Source: Owenia fusiformis (Eukaryota; Annelida; Polychaeta; Sabellida; Oweniidae). Taken from it: a stretch of DNA of 64,000 nucleotides. Each line of letters begins with the position of its first letter. The stretch's first letter is position 1. Under the pieces are notes generated by a model, which was given only the letters and a program-made list of their open reading frames with translations, searched no databases and was not told the DNA's origin. The position numbers were made by a program, and so were the translations under genes. Positions 37,561 through 50,845 of the stretch are shown here, piece after piece. Location of the stretch: NCBI GenBank assembly GCA_903813345.2, contig CAIIXF020000004.1:8812196-8876195 (forward strand). The letters are read 5' to 3'.

Positions 37561-40500
37561 TTACATCTCTTGTTGGTTCTTTGGCGCCCCGTCTTCATCG
37601 GAGGCTTTTGACTTATCCACGGCACGTTCACCACCATCTTCTGCAGATTTAGCAGACGTGTTTCCGGATCCCTCTGTATCTGATGTTTCAGCGTCTGTTT
37701 TCTTTTTCATTTCTTCAGCCACCTCTTTGCGTTCTGAAAAAAATTAAATCGATTAAAAGCATTACGTAGATGTAATTTATAAGTCCAAGATTTTACAGCG
37801 TTGCTCACATGTGGAAAATTATTAATTGATTCTCTTTGGAAGTTCAATAAACAGAAAATTTCTAACAGATTTTCCAAGATTCATCCAAAAGGTAAACGCT
37901 ATCTAAAATTACTTAACTACATGACTCGTTCTATCAGAATTTGACAGCCCGTTTTATTCAGAATAACGTACATTTTAAGTAATAATGAAATGAAATTAGA
38001 TGCACAATTAAACCTCATATTAATACATGAATTCAGTATTGCCCCTTATTGATCGGATCAATTGTCCTTGGCCAAAACCGATCGAAATGCTTATTTGAAA
38101 TCGTTGTATAGACTTGGAAGTTTTGCTGAATTTTAACGAACAGTCAAGCAATGTTCTGGTCAGCCAAGATACTCGAATGATAATGTCCAAACTTGTCATA
38201 CTTCTCGAAAGGATGATTTGAAATCGTTGTATAGACTGGCAGAATCTCTTGCTAACTTTAAATGGTCAAGTACTGTTCTGATTGGTCAAGGTCGTGTACA
38301 CTGTTCTGATACTGGAATGACAATGCCCAAAGTTATTATACTTACCCATTTCGATGTCTTCAGGGTCTTCAAAGATGAGTGGGGAATTAATAAACTCATC
38401 GTGAGACAGGAAGCCGTCACCTGGAACCAAACGATATAATTTCTTGAAAATAGTTGAGACTAACCTATATTCTGTTGTACTGTGTATGTACTCTAGATTA
38501 TATTAAGTCGTTCCTTGCTAAGAACTCGGGCAACCACCCTCAGTGTTGCTGCACACAATAATTCCATTGTTAATGGATACAAATAATGGAATTCTGCGCT
38601 ATGGGCTGATGCGAAAACATTATAAACAGTCAAAATTGATGGTGTATAATTAATGTTTCAAGTTTATTAAGTGGTTCAACTAACCAACTTCTCTCAAAAA
38701 CAAACAATGGACGACAAATGTATCTTTACAAATCAATCTTCAAAACCAAATTACGAAGGTTAAAGACAATCTCCCGATTAATTATTCTCATTTTCAAAAT
38801 ATATGGGATGAATACGTAAATACTATTTTTTAGTTTGTAGATTTGATGTTGATAATAATTGATCATTCTGTAAATTGAAAATTATTCCCTCATGTTGTGT
38901 GTGGACCAATCCGATGCTTGGTGTAACATATACGTACCATCGTCGTCACATAACGGGAACACCACATTAAGTGTCTCAAGTTCGTCCATCCCCGTAGCTA
39001 GAGCCAACTCTTGTACAGAAATTTGCTCGTCGTTATCCAGGTCATAAGTTTCAAAGAGAGCTGGTAATGGGATGAGGTGGTCACCTTTCTCCAAAGTATC
39101 CTACAATCACCGTTATGAAATGGATAACCAAGACCCAAGACGAATTGTTTATCTAACTTAAACCACACAATGGGCACTGACTCTTATCAAAAGGTTAGTG
39201 GTCCATGATCCAATTTTAATATTGGTATTGTTGACGTTTTTTGAAAATGAATTTTTCAAAATAAAGATTTTTGGTTTTCTATGACTGAAGTTTTGCACTT
39301 AACAAGATAGCACGTATCGCGAGAACCCATTGAAATCAATGGAACGCCTAATTATCGTATCCGTTGTTCCCTCTCCAAAAGAGGAGACGCGAAAGATTTT
39401 CCTTATAAGGTCAAAATATTTCCCATGATGCAGTTCGCGGATGAACAAATTCATACTTCCTTGTTTTCCCCATAGGTTTAATATGGGGATTTTCACACCT
39501 ATTTTTCAATTGATATACTCGTTCATATTTCCTTACGGGAGTACGGGAAAATTCTCAAAAACGATTAATCTCCTATTAATCTTAATACCATATGGTATAA
39601 CATATATTTTTTCATTGTTTTGATCCTTGGTGGGATGAAAACGATGATTGAAAAGTGAGAAAATATTCCGGAAGAAAAGGTCACGTGATTAGTTGACTAG
39701 TCGCCATATTGGAAAAAATAATTTCATTCGACTTTCAACACTTTCATTCCGATCTTACCGCACTACAAACTGCAACATCGACGCAACAACAGAATAAAAG
39801 CACTCATCTTCAAATTGCATTATAGAGTTACGTTGAAAACCCATGCACAAACAACTGAGCGGTTGGCCAAAGAAGACATGTCGCTATTATCTAGGTTAAT
39901 CGGTTCAGTGTCCGAAAGCATATCTATAGTACTCGATTCCGAATTTATTGTTCATTGTACAAGCTTTTTTTTTATTATAATCGGTAAACTGACCATTAAC
40001 GCAATGTCAAAGTACAGTACTTCCGATGGTGTCTCTGCTTTGTTTAGCGTGCGGTTGTATAAAACTGCGTAGTTTGTTTGATTTAAAACGCAAAAAGCTA
40101 CGCAAAATGTATCGTTGTAAAATATTGACCAATTAAATGTTGTCCTTTTTTAGGGCCTTGTAAGTATATATTTTCGTACCTTCTCGATTAAAGAGCGAAC
40201 CACGAAAAGCTTAATTGAATAATCTGAATAATCTAATAATTGATAATAATTTATCCTCGATTATCATATATCAAGATGTACTGCAAATAACAATCAGCGA
40301 TTTAGAAAAAGGATAAATTCTTGACTTAGTAATATTCTAACATAATTTCGGCCATGTTATGCCTAGCAACCACATAACAAAGGAATGTTGAAAACTTGGG
40401 ATTGGGAGAAAATAAGAAAATTATATCTAACAGGAGAAGGTTTTGATTATAATTCTGATGTCTCAATTTACATAAACATGCAATAACATGCAAAAAATCC

Positions 40501-41549
40501 AAGGGTACTTATCAAGTAGTTTTGGAGAAGAAACTGTTCTCAAATTTGTGAAGAGAACGCGATTTGCGATTTTTTTGTCTATGAACTGTATTTTACCTTT
40601 TAACATTCATAAGACTATACAGTAGAAGCTCGATTTTCATGAATTAAAGCATGTTGGAAAGAACAAATATACTAAAAAGAGCAACAATTATGAACGTGTT
40701 ATCTCTATAGCATTAGAAACAAGGTAACTATCTCATGATTTTCATTTGCTGGCATTAACTTCCTTCTTCGAAAATATCGCCCCTCTACCCCAAATTTCTT
40801 ATGTCATGTAATTGTGGCTAAAGGTTAAACAATAACAGAGGCACCAAAAATTGACCCCCTCACCCTGCAAACATTAAAGTTAAATAATTTGTGCATACCT
40901 CGACTAATTCCCGTCTCCTTCTTCTACCGCAAACTTTTCTGCTTGCCCAGGAACAACCATATCTAGCAACTACACAGCCATATGGACCCGCATATGTACA
41001 GCCAACAACCCTACACACCTTTGAAACTGCCCATCTGAAAGAAGCATATTATATTTGGTTGATCCCATTATTTTAAATTACTGTTCCTGCTTATAATCAA
41101 AGATGCGAGAAAATAAATGCACTAGATGAATATCTGAAAATTAGAAAAATCCATCCAGCCACGACCAAGGAAACAAGTCTCAACAAAAAGATTCTAAAAT
41201 AATTACTACGGTTGTTAGAACACTATCTGAATTGAATAATGTGAACCAGATGACCAAGATGTTTGTGGGATAAACAAAATAGTCGGTTAAAGATGTTAGA
41301 ATTAACCCTTGGCCAATATTATATATCTACTTTCAGGACCTACTGCCCTAGGCCAGAATATGGCTTATTTTGGCTAAATATTTCTTATTAAAAGTGAGGG
41401 GTCACTTATTAAGCTCCTCACCTGCATATCGGGGCTTTAACTACCCTCCATACACGTCGGAACCGTACCCTTAATCTCCACGCATCAGAACTGTCCAACA
41501 GCACCGCAGCAGACACCAAGGCAATCAAAAGGATAACGTGGTACTTCAT
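37561..41549 (-). CDS. secreted six-cysteine / EF-hand protein, copy B (5 coding exons, 224 aa)
   Basis: Minus-strand exons 41422-41549, 40899-41034, 38938-39100, 38346-38420 and 37561-37733 join in phase. Residues 1-23 are a signal peptide ending DSSDA. Residues 24-78 are strongly basic, beginning with a Trp/Arg/Val-rich segment, and carry six cysteines (42, 50, 55, 63, 70, 78) in the family spacing. GRRRRR follows at 79-84, a likely processing site. Exon 3 supplies EF loop DLDNDEQISVQE and the start of DDDGDGFLSHDE, completed by exon 4. Exon 5 encodes a 57-residue Ser/Glu/Lys-rich tail ending NQQEM. A TATA box and non-coding exon lie upstream. Very close to copy C: the six-cysteine domain differs at only a few positions. 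The protein should be secreted and calcium-binding; its activity is unknown. The first Met of the signal peptide is used as start. Confidence 0.93.
38096..38340. repeat. tandem duplication next to exon 4 of gene B
   Basis: 38096-38218 and 38219-38340 both begin GAAATCGTTGTATAGACT and stay alignable for about 120 bases. The second copy runs directly into the splice donor of exon 4. Gene C has a single counterpart at about 49030-49160. Confidence 0.75.
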
Positions 41550-41891
41550 TTCTACCCAGTTACAAACAATTCATTCGCACTGTGAAAAGAAATTGCCAAT
41601 TTAAATAATACATTATCATCTAAATTGGTATGTTATTTAGAGCAGTTGCGTATAAACAAAAATTTATGAAAGCCATGCTCATCAAAATTAGCCTGTAATG
41701 CAGTACAATGGTACGTTAAATAACCATACAATGTATTGACTGTAAGTAAGTTTAACTGTAAGTTAATATACCGCTACATTTAATTGTCGCATGCTGTATT
41801 GAGATTTCAGTGAAGTTTTTTTATATTATGAAGTGACATCTAGAGTAAATACGATTTATTTGTTACATTATTCATTGATATCTAATCGTAA

Positions 41892-42690
41892 TGACGTGTC
41901 GCAAAAAGGTCGCGCACGCATTGTTACACATTTTGTGGCGTAATCCAGAGGATCCTCGCTTTTAACATGATAGAATGTGACGTTTTTGAGAAAAATGTAC
42001 ACACATGAAAATCCTTTCGTCCTCCACATTTACCTCTATATCTCAAAACATTTTAGACGAATAACTCTGATATCATATATATATTGTTAATGGGCTAGGA
42101 GCATCATAAAACACGAATCAATTGATTTTTTAGGTGAAATAAATATAAGTGTTGCTGTGCTTGAAAATAGGCGAATGGCGTAAATTAGCCCTATTTTAAT
42201 GAATTTTGAAAACCTTTCGTCCTCCACTTTTCCACATACAACAGAAAACACATACTTTTGCGAACAAAATCAACTATTTATTAATAAACTAGAGTTTAAG
42301 AGCAAAATAATCATGTATGATTTATTAAAAATTGATCTCGTATTTTTTGTTTAATGTAAAATGTTGAAGGTAACAAAAAATGAGCAAAAAAGGTCGCTGT
42401 CAACATATTCTGTTTTTCAAACTCTATGACGTCACAATATGGGACGCTAACTAAAATTCAAAAAATAATTCAAAATGTAACTTGTCAACAGGGGATATTT
42501 GCCAGATGTTTTGGTAAAAAAGAACGCGCAAGAATTGTGAACGGAGTGTAGATGATCTAAAAACCTCATCGAAACAGCTTTAAAATGATATATAACTTTA
42601 ATTAGAATACTATTTTATAATCCGGGGAATCAAAGTTACATTCACGCGATACCCTTAAAAACAAATGCGCCACCTTTTTGCGACACGTCA
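41892..42690. mobile_element. inverted-repeat element in the 5'-UTR intron of gene B
   Basis: TGACGTGTCGCAAAAAGGTC at the left and its inverted copy at the right. CCTTTCGTCCTCCAC occurs twice inside, about 200 bases apart. No transposase. Confidence 0.85.
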
Positions 42691-42830
42691 ATGTAAACGA
42701 TCGATGTAAAACATAAGTCTATAAAAAGCATTACTTAACAATTAGACAGAAATATCAAACAACAAAAATACTACAACATTTAATATGTACTTATTTATCA
42801 CTTTGTCTTTCAGTCCAATTAATTACTTAC

Positions 42831-42910
42831 CAAATAAGATATTTATCATCGGCTTGAGTCCAGGTCTTTCTGAGTTATGTCGTTTTCCTTGATCTTCGAA
42901 ACCGATAAGG
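42831..42910 (-). other. non-coding first exon of EF-hand gene B
   Basis: It ends at a consensus donor (TTTG-GTAAGT, exon boundary 42831) and starts about 30 bases after a TATA box. It pairs with the acceptor TTTTCACAG just above 41579, which begins the leader part of the start-codon exon. The exact transcription start is inferred. Confidence 0.65.
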
Positions 42911-42932
42911 TGGTGTTCAATAAATACACGGG

Positions 42933-42940
42933 CTTTTATA
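42933..42940 (-). promoter_or_regulatory. TATA box of EF-hand gene B
   Basis: TATAAAAG in the context CCCTATAAAAGCCC. Gene C has CCCTATAAATAAC in the corresponding place, which supports both. Confidence 0.7.
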
Positions 42941-42949
42941 GGGCTTTGG

Positions 42950-44640
42950 AACCGATTCCCGGAATCATATCGATTGGTTTGATCAGGAAATCATGAGAAC
43001 CTGACATTAATTCCACGAATTCTGTCTGGAGACCAATTATGTTTTAAGATTTTTTAATTTTCGCCACTCCTTTTTATGATTGTATACTCAAAAAAATTAA
43101 TTATATGCTTGGAATGCTTGGAATCATAAAATAAAAATAAAGCTGGTACAATATACTTGAGATTTTATGTCCTTTGCTGTTTGAGTACACCAAATGTTAT
43201 ATGCAGACATTAATCTCATAAAAAGCCCTGGTTTCTACATTGTTGAAAATTTCTGATCAAATTTGATGCCGCGGATATTAATTTGATTAATGCGTTTTCA
43301 TTATTTGATCAATACCTTGCCCTAGCTTATAATGGCATTTTCATTCTACACAAACCAGGTATCCTCTGTATCAAAAGTATTTTCCTCTTGAGAAAACCGT
43401 AAATAACTATAGTAAATGGCAAGTAAACTTTTTTTTAACTTGATGAAACGTTTCAGACATAATTAAGGGTATATCATACGCATTCTGTAAAAAATTGATG
43501 ACAATTTACAATTACTCAAAATATTACATATAGAACATAGTACTTTGGCTTTGTACAAGTTGGTGACGTCTTTACATTAAATTACCAAACTGATTACCAA
43601 AACCAGACTGCTTTGTAAATGAGTCTTTCTATATAAAAATATAATTATGAGCAGATTGTGTTGTTACATATTCTCTGAATGTATTTATACATTTTATTAA
43701 AATCCATTGAACATGTTACATACTACTCTTAAATCTTTCCTGCTCAAAGTTTTGAGGAATTCAGAAATAGGTCATCACAATAAGCACTGTATGTTATCAT
43801 TGATATATCACGGCGATGCATTATGATTCAGAATTATTGCAATATAAAATGGAAATAGGATAGATTCAGTACCAAAATCACATGTACATCACGAATATCT
43901 AGAAGATAACCCTATGAGACAATCAAATCGACACATTAGTCACAAGATCATACTAATTGATGTAATTGGGCAGGAAAGGGGTAAGTATTAAGGAAATATA
44001 GCACAATACTGAACAGTAATGCAACAGTGTTTTAAGACCCAAGTGTACGGACTTTTGCATTGTTATCACACAGATTTCAGCAACACCTTTATTTTATGAA
44101 ATATACAATTGTCACGAACAAGATTATTTGTCAAGCTTGTAGCATATTCTGATTGCTCATAATTAGCATTTTATATAAACTTTTGTCCGCTTAGTTTTAC
44201 CGGGCAGCCGGATTTTAGTCAGTTTGGTATCATAAGGTAAATTTGATGTTACAAACTTGTTTAAAGTCACACCAGTGATTTAGGTTTATTTTATGTTCTA
44301 CATGTGGTATTTTGAGTAAAAAAAACAATCAATCGTCTTCAAATCTTTGCATAATGTGTATAATATTATGCCTTACATTATATGTGACAAGTATTATGAA
44401 GTTCATTGGTAATTTACAAAATTTATTTTAGATTTTCCTTAATATGACATTGTATATAAATGTATTTTAGAGATCAATTTGAAGTTTGAAGTGGTGTAAA
44501 TGTAATGTGTAAAATAGCATCTTTAAATTAGTTTAAAAATCAGTTCAAGCCAGTTGTAAAATCGTGAAACTTAAAAGTTGGAGAATCTCATACAAAAGAA
44601 CATTCATAGGGTTGGTAAAAATATGGCAAAATGGTTCATC
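42950..44640. other. gene-poor stretch upstream of gene B
   Basis: No exon or repeat that I can support. Confidence 0.35.
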
Positions 44641-44915
44641 TTAGGCGATCTATTTCAACGTTTCTTGTTGAAATCCTCTCAGCTCCTGCTTTCCAATCAA
44701 TGTTCACTCATCCACCAAAATCCGGTTGATATTCATCTGATAAAATAGATGCGAGTAGAAATAAATTTGATTTACGTCGTTAACTATTAAAAATTCAGTC
44801 AAAGTGATGTCATTTTTGAAATCTACACGTACAAGTACATCTAGAAATATTGTTTCGAGAATTGTTTATCAAGTTTGTAAATTTAATTCTTTTTTAGAAA
44901 TGTTACTTCTAGTAC
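44641..44915. repeat. dispersed repeat related to 20895-21065 and 35130-35260
   Basis: Its left half matches the interior of the 34.7 kb element and its right half matches 20.9 kb, so the three are pieces of one element family; this copy joins both halves. Confidence 0.7.
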
Positions 44916-47760
44916 TTCTAGTTCTGTACTATGATCGACGGACGGTCGCCGTAGAATAGATGTTAGTTAAATGTTCGGTATGAATAGAAACCAAAACTAC
45001 GTGTTTCCATTTTGTAAAATAGAGACACCTCAGCATGGGCTCAAATTAAATTAGGTTTTATTTGCTCATTGTGGTTTTGGTCTTTTACATCAATAATAAA
45101 AGAAGAATCTGTCATATTATGCATCGGCCATGACTCATAGAATCTTGTTCTTTATTCATTTATTATATTATTGGATGTTTTGTTCTAAATATGGTATTCG
45201 ACACTATGAATTTGCAGATTAATTTTGGATTTCCAAGAGGCCTAATTTAATGTATGTACCCTTGATAAAGTTAGCAACATTTTCCCTATATAGATTTACG
45301 TGTTTGAAAAAGACTCTGTATCTTTTTATTTCTATTTTCATAGCCTGCAATTGGTAAATGACAGTCGCATAAAGTTTTACTTTGAGAATAGCATGACGTC
45401 TTGATATACACGAGGCTGTTAATACTTGAATGACCTTTTCCAAAAGTACATCAAATTTTTCATCATTTTTTGTTTTATTGCAGTTTATTTTGTTTTATTG
45501 CATTTTAGGAAATAGAGTCAAATTGCATCTCCGCCTTTATTATCAGTATTTTCTTTGCAGGTTATGGAAATAAAAAGTCAAACATAGAGGAGCTTAAACA
45601 CTTATAAACCTATAAGGGGAATGTTGCCAAACCTATGTAGGGAAGTGCATCGCTTATTAAAATATTTACAAATCAAACAATGTTTTTTAAGAAAACTAAG
45701 GTATTTCGAAGAAACTATATATTGCATGTGGAGTTCGATAAACTTTGCAGAACTAATATTTGATCATATACTGTACTTAGAGAATGAATAGATGATTTCC
45801 ACACTTTGAAAAAAGTTGGCAATCAATATTGATTTTACGTTCTTTAGAAATAAATTCGATTAAACATTATATTTGTTGACATCCTGGTTTAATTTTTGGT
45901 TACTTGATTCATTGAATTCGATTCGATTTTGTACTAAACACAAGTTAGCTCCATTTAAGGATGTCTTCAAAATCAGACTTAATAAGACTTGACAACAAAA
46001 TCAAAACTACGTACAATATTACGATTAATCATCCATACACCTGTATATATAATATATAAGTAAAAATAAGAAGAACTAATAAAATACGTTTGAAAATCTA
46101 AACATGTTTCTTTATTCCTCAGTAGATTTTTCAGAAATGAGAACAAGAGGTATACAGGTAAGTATGACGTAATATTAATATAATTAATTAAACGTCATGG
46201 AAACCAATAAACAATTTATTTGTTTAGTTTTGGTTTAAGATATATACGCTTATATAGGTACCAATAAACAATTTATTTGTTTATTTTTGGTTTAAAAATA
46301 TACAGGTAAAAAGGTATATGACGTAATATTAATACAATTAATTATTGTCAGTAGTATTTATCCATCACGTACAATTATATAATAAACAATTTATTTGTTT
46401 AGTTTGGGTTGAAAATGTTAATACAATGATTTTCCATGGCGATTCTTTGTTCGATATCGTCTCCATGATATTTAAAAAAATTTAAAATTATAAAAAAGTA
46501 TAAATATATATATATACATGCTAGTATCCCACACCCTTGGGAGAATTTTATGTTTTTTTAATCTATTGAAAGTACCAATTCATCAACATATATTTTGTCA
46601 ATATAATATTTCGTCACTTTGAGTTTAAATTTTTAAAATCCTTCCCGTTAAGATAACGTTGACAGCATAAGATAAATCTGTTTTGTCAAATCAAGCACGT
46701 TCTTGTCAATGTCTCGAAAAAATAGACTGTATTCCAACGGAGTTGACGTAGTTCGGCTTTTTAAAGTCTCAGTTGGGTGATCACGAGGTCAAAATACAGT
46801 TTATACAGGTTCAAATTGATCAATACACTACCTACGGGTCAATTCAGGTATAATCTATGTAACTATTTCAATGAATTTATATGTTCTTTTCTTCGAATTC
46901 CAAGAAGATGTCAAAGGTCACATCACGATCAGAACTAGTTGAAACGTGCTGTGAGAGTTTATATTCACTTGACGTGCTAATAGAGTACATGTATCTCTGT
47001 AATACAAATGATCATAATACCGGTCTCAGGGCTTTTTTCTTATTAATTCTTATTTAAAGGTTTTACTATTTTTTCTCAATATTAGACTGCCGGTGTAAAA
47101 GTATTTTAGGTCTTCCCGAAATGTTGCCATCTGGACCATTATCTTTAGTAAAATTGGCCCGAGGGACATCTACTACCTTTATGTAAGAAATATTGTCCTA
47201 TAGATAGGATAAATGGTCCAGTTAAAACCTCAACATACAAGGTACATGTACAGTTTTGATGCTTGAATAAAAATGTGCAATGTTTATGCAGTTTGAAAAC
47301 GTATGTTTGGTGGATTTAATTGTAAACTGTTATTACAAATATGTAATCTTTTGTACACATCGATCTTGTCACACTTTCTATTAAAAAATTGCAATACATA
47401 TTTGTTAAATATTAATAGAATATAAATATGTTTAACAATATTCGGAATGGTCTTTATACGTACACGTAACTTTAAGATACTAAATACTTTTAAATACAAA
47501 ATTTTAGAATATCGACTTCGCCCTGATGTCGAAAATGATACAATAAACATGTTTATATCAATGTCAATCAATGTCCTTTTTTCAATAATGATCTGATACA
47601 AACAAGTAGATCAGCCTCATAATTAAACGAACCATATTGATATTGAAACACATTACGTCCTTTCTACAGAGGAATACATATTATCAAAAATGTATATTAC
47701 GAGAAAGTTCCATGCTGGGTCACTTCAAAATATTAATCTAAAAGATTAGTATCCAATATT
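44916..47760. other. gene-poor stretch with small repeats
   Basis: 45590-45650 is a worn relative of the 898 element end. 46140-46420 has three copies of AATAAACAATTTATTTGTTT, two with a preceding GACGTAATATTAATA block. An AT dinucleotide run lies near 46505. A small hairpin around CTGGACCATT lies at 47130-47222. No exon seen. Confidence 0.45.
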
Positions 47761-47802
47761 TTATATTGTTTACACCCCTTGTTTGTTCGTCGGTACGGCG
47801 TC

Positions 47803-50563
47803 TTAATCGGACGCTTTTGACTCGTCCGCAGCACTTTCACCCCCATCTTCTGCAGATTCAGCAGAAGCGCCTTTTGATTCTTCTTTATTCGACGTTTCGG
47901 TGTCTCCACTCTCCTTCATTTCTTCAGCAACATCTTTGTGTTCTGAAATAGTGCCAAATAAACAAATTGATTAAAAGCATTCGAGTGTTATTTGAGTTGG
48001 TCATCATTGGTTTTAAATTCGCTCTGGAAGTTCAGTAAATGGAGATTTCAAACAGTTTTTCCAAGACTTGTATAAAGGGCAAACACCAGAGTTTCAGATC
48101 CTGAGGAAAACATTTAGTATGAATGGCAAGTATTTTTGAAAAGGAGAACCCCCGATAAGGAGAGCTTTTTAGAAGGACATTGCTTTTTTATTCTGGATGT
48201 GAAGTTTAACACTACATCAGAGATGATCTTAAATATTAAGTGATCTTAGATATTCCCCAAAACAACTTGTGTGATATAAAAATTGCTTTTTAAGAACATT
48301 TTTTACAAGTCAATGAACTTGTTTTTTAAGGTTAGACTCTTTATTTGTGGTTAAATTTTTTCCCTGGGGTTATATCCAGGTTTATATCATATGTTTGCGC
48401 GGGAGATACACCTGAAAGCTCCTGATTAAAGTTTTAATTGGAAAAACTTTTGAACGTTTTGGAAAAACTTCTCTTTATTTGACAAAAAATGTGGTTATAA
48501 AAGGGGATGTAAAGCTACAAACAAATTAGTTGAGCGAGAGAAATCATTCTGAATACTACGAGTTTCGGGACCATGTCATATTCGTACGAATGGCAAGTAT
48601 TTGGAAATTATTTTTCGTATTTGTCAAATTACTCCTAAAATTATAAGTATACGAGTGGGGATCTGAACCTCTGGCAAACACAGTCTCAATTCAAAATCAC
48701 TTTTTATTTTTGGAATTGTTTCGTCATAATCCAGCTTTTTATCATACATCTTTGTAAAACAAAATTACCTAAGCCTAAGATCATTCATATTTTAAAACAG
48801 TTGTGATTGAAGAACCTTTACTGTCTGTTTTGTGAAGTGTTCAATATACTGTTAACATGAGAGACAGGACTGTAAACACCCTTTCATAGATTCTTTGGAT
48901 CGGAATGAAATTCTATAGTTAAAAGACCAGTGTTGATAAATTGATGAATTAAATGAGTGGAGATTTTAACAACAATCGAAAATATTAATTCAGTCTTATG
49001 CTGTTCATATTATATTAATTCATTGGTCTTGGTCAAAACCAATAGTTTTTGTATAGACTAGGAGTTCTTTAATTTTCTGAAATATAATGAATAGTAAAGC
49101 ATTGTTCTGATTGGTCAAGAGAATGTACAGATATGTAAATAAAAAATGTCAAAACGTGCACTGCTTACCCATTTCGATGTCCTCGGGGTCTTCAAAGATG
49201 AGTGGGGAATTAACAAACTCCTCGTGAGACAGGAAGCCGTCACCTGGAACCAAACAATGGTATTTCCTCAAAATAGTAAGTAATAGTTAACCCATCATGA
49301 GTGGACTATTCATTTAAATAGCTGGTTTCTTGTTCTTGGCCAGAATAACTCGGGCAACCACATTCAGTTAAGCAACAAACAATAATAGAAAAGTAAACTA
49401 GCCATACAAATAAATTAGATTTGCGAGCATGAAAATACTCTCGAAGAAAATATATTGGATAAATACGTCCTGTGGCATATTAAAAGGAGAATATTTGATT
49501 GTTTGACTTTTCTAATAATAGATCCTTCAGTTTCTTCAAAATGTTTGCCTTAGGTTGCGGTTGGTCCAATCTGATGCTAAAACATACACTTACCATCGAC
49601 GTCACACAATGGGAACGCAACATTCAGCGTTTCTAATTCATCCATCCCTGTAGCCATGGCCAACTCTTGTACAGAAATTTTCTCGTCGCCATTCAGATCA
49701 TACGTTTCAAATAGAGCTGGTAATGGGATGAGATGATCGTCTTCTCCCAAGGTCTCCTGCAATTGAAATTACAGTAGGTGATAACGGTTATTATCGGAAG
49801 ACATGAGTAGATCCCAAGCCTTATATGGATCTATCACATGACATTATAATTGAAAAGGTGGACAGAAGTAAGTTGGATTCCTTTATGGTCCTATATGTCA
49901 GTTGTGGATCTATCACATACATGTAGATATCATGTGACCAAATACCAATTTTGAACTTTTGGAAATCTTTTCCCTGGTTATAGTTTATAACGTGCATATA
50001 CCGGAAGTCCACTTTCGGAACACGGGCGTGTCAGGCTTTTTCAAAATCCATTAAAAGCAAAAATTGTTTTAAAGGACATCCGTTTACCTCAACCAATTCT
50101 CTTCTCCTTCTTCTACCGCAAACTTTTTTGCTTGCCCAAGAACAACCATATTTTGCAACTACACAGCCATATGGACCCGCATATGTACAGCCGACAACCT
50201 TACACACCTTCGAAACTGCCCATCTGAAAGAAGCATATTAAGTTTGTTTAATTTCCATCTACGTAAATGATCCACTATGAATGACTGTACGTGATAAATA
50301 TGTATACTTGAATACGGGTCGATGAAATCCTATGTTTTCTATCGTCCATTATAATCAAAATGAGGTGTCAAAATATATGAAAACGCGTTTTGATCTAGAT
50401 TAAAAAAGTGAGTTGTCACTCTTCAAGCTTCTCACCTGCACACTGGGGATTTAATCGCCCTCCATACACGTCGGAATCGTATCCGGACCCGCCACGCATC
50501 GGAACTGTCCAACAGGACCGCAGCAGACACCAATGCAATCAAAAGGATAACGTGGTGCTTCAT
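47803..50563 (-). CDS. secreted six-cysteine / EF-hand protein, copy C (5 coding exons, 213 aa)
   Basis: Minus-strand exons 50436-50563, 50088-50223, 49594-49756, 49169-49243 and 47803-47942 join in phase. The signal peptide is residues 1-23. A basic segment and six-cysteine domain (Cys 42, 50, 55, 63, 70, 78) are followed by GRRRRR (79-84). EF loops are DLNGDEKISVQE (108-119) and DVDGDGFLSHEE (140-151), both with acidic residues at positions 1, 3 or 5 and Glu at 12, so calcium-competent. The acidic tail ends KASD. Compared with B, the tail stops 11 residues early because the codon after the shared GAT is TAA where B has GAA. An in-frame Met two codons upstream (50569) is possible, but alignment with A and B favours 50563. 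Exon lengths are identical to B except the last. Intron 4 holds an inverted-repeat element. Confidence 0.93.
48070..48682. mobile_element. inverted-repeat element in intron 4 of gene C
   Basis: AAACACCAGAGTTTCAGATCC at the left is matched inverted by GGATCTGAACCTCTGGC at the right; GAATGGCAAGTATTT occurs near both ends in the same orientation. Arms are short and diverged. Confidence 0.55.
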
Positions 50564-50694
50564 CCTCATCCAGTTACGGGTTTTTATGATTCTGTGAAAA
50601 TAAAGGAAAAACGATTGTATCATTCAATCATGACATATAAATTGAACTGAAATAAAAATGCATGAAATATATGTACATTAACATGTTATATAAT

Positions 50695-50845
50695 GCACTG
50701 ACATCTGAGTTAAAGGCTTCTATGATGCATTGAATTGACATTGTTAAGCAATCGTTACGTAATGCGTTGACATCTGAATTAACTGTTACGATCATATTGA
50801 CATCAAAATTAAATACTGAAAAATACATTGACATCTTAATTAAAC
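50695..50845. repeat. short diverged tandem repeat in the 5'-UTR intron of gene C
   Basis: Five occurrences of TTGACATCTGAATTAA variants spaced 27-37 bases apart. Confidence 0.55.
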
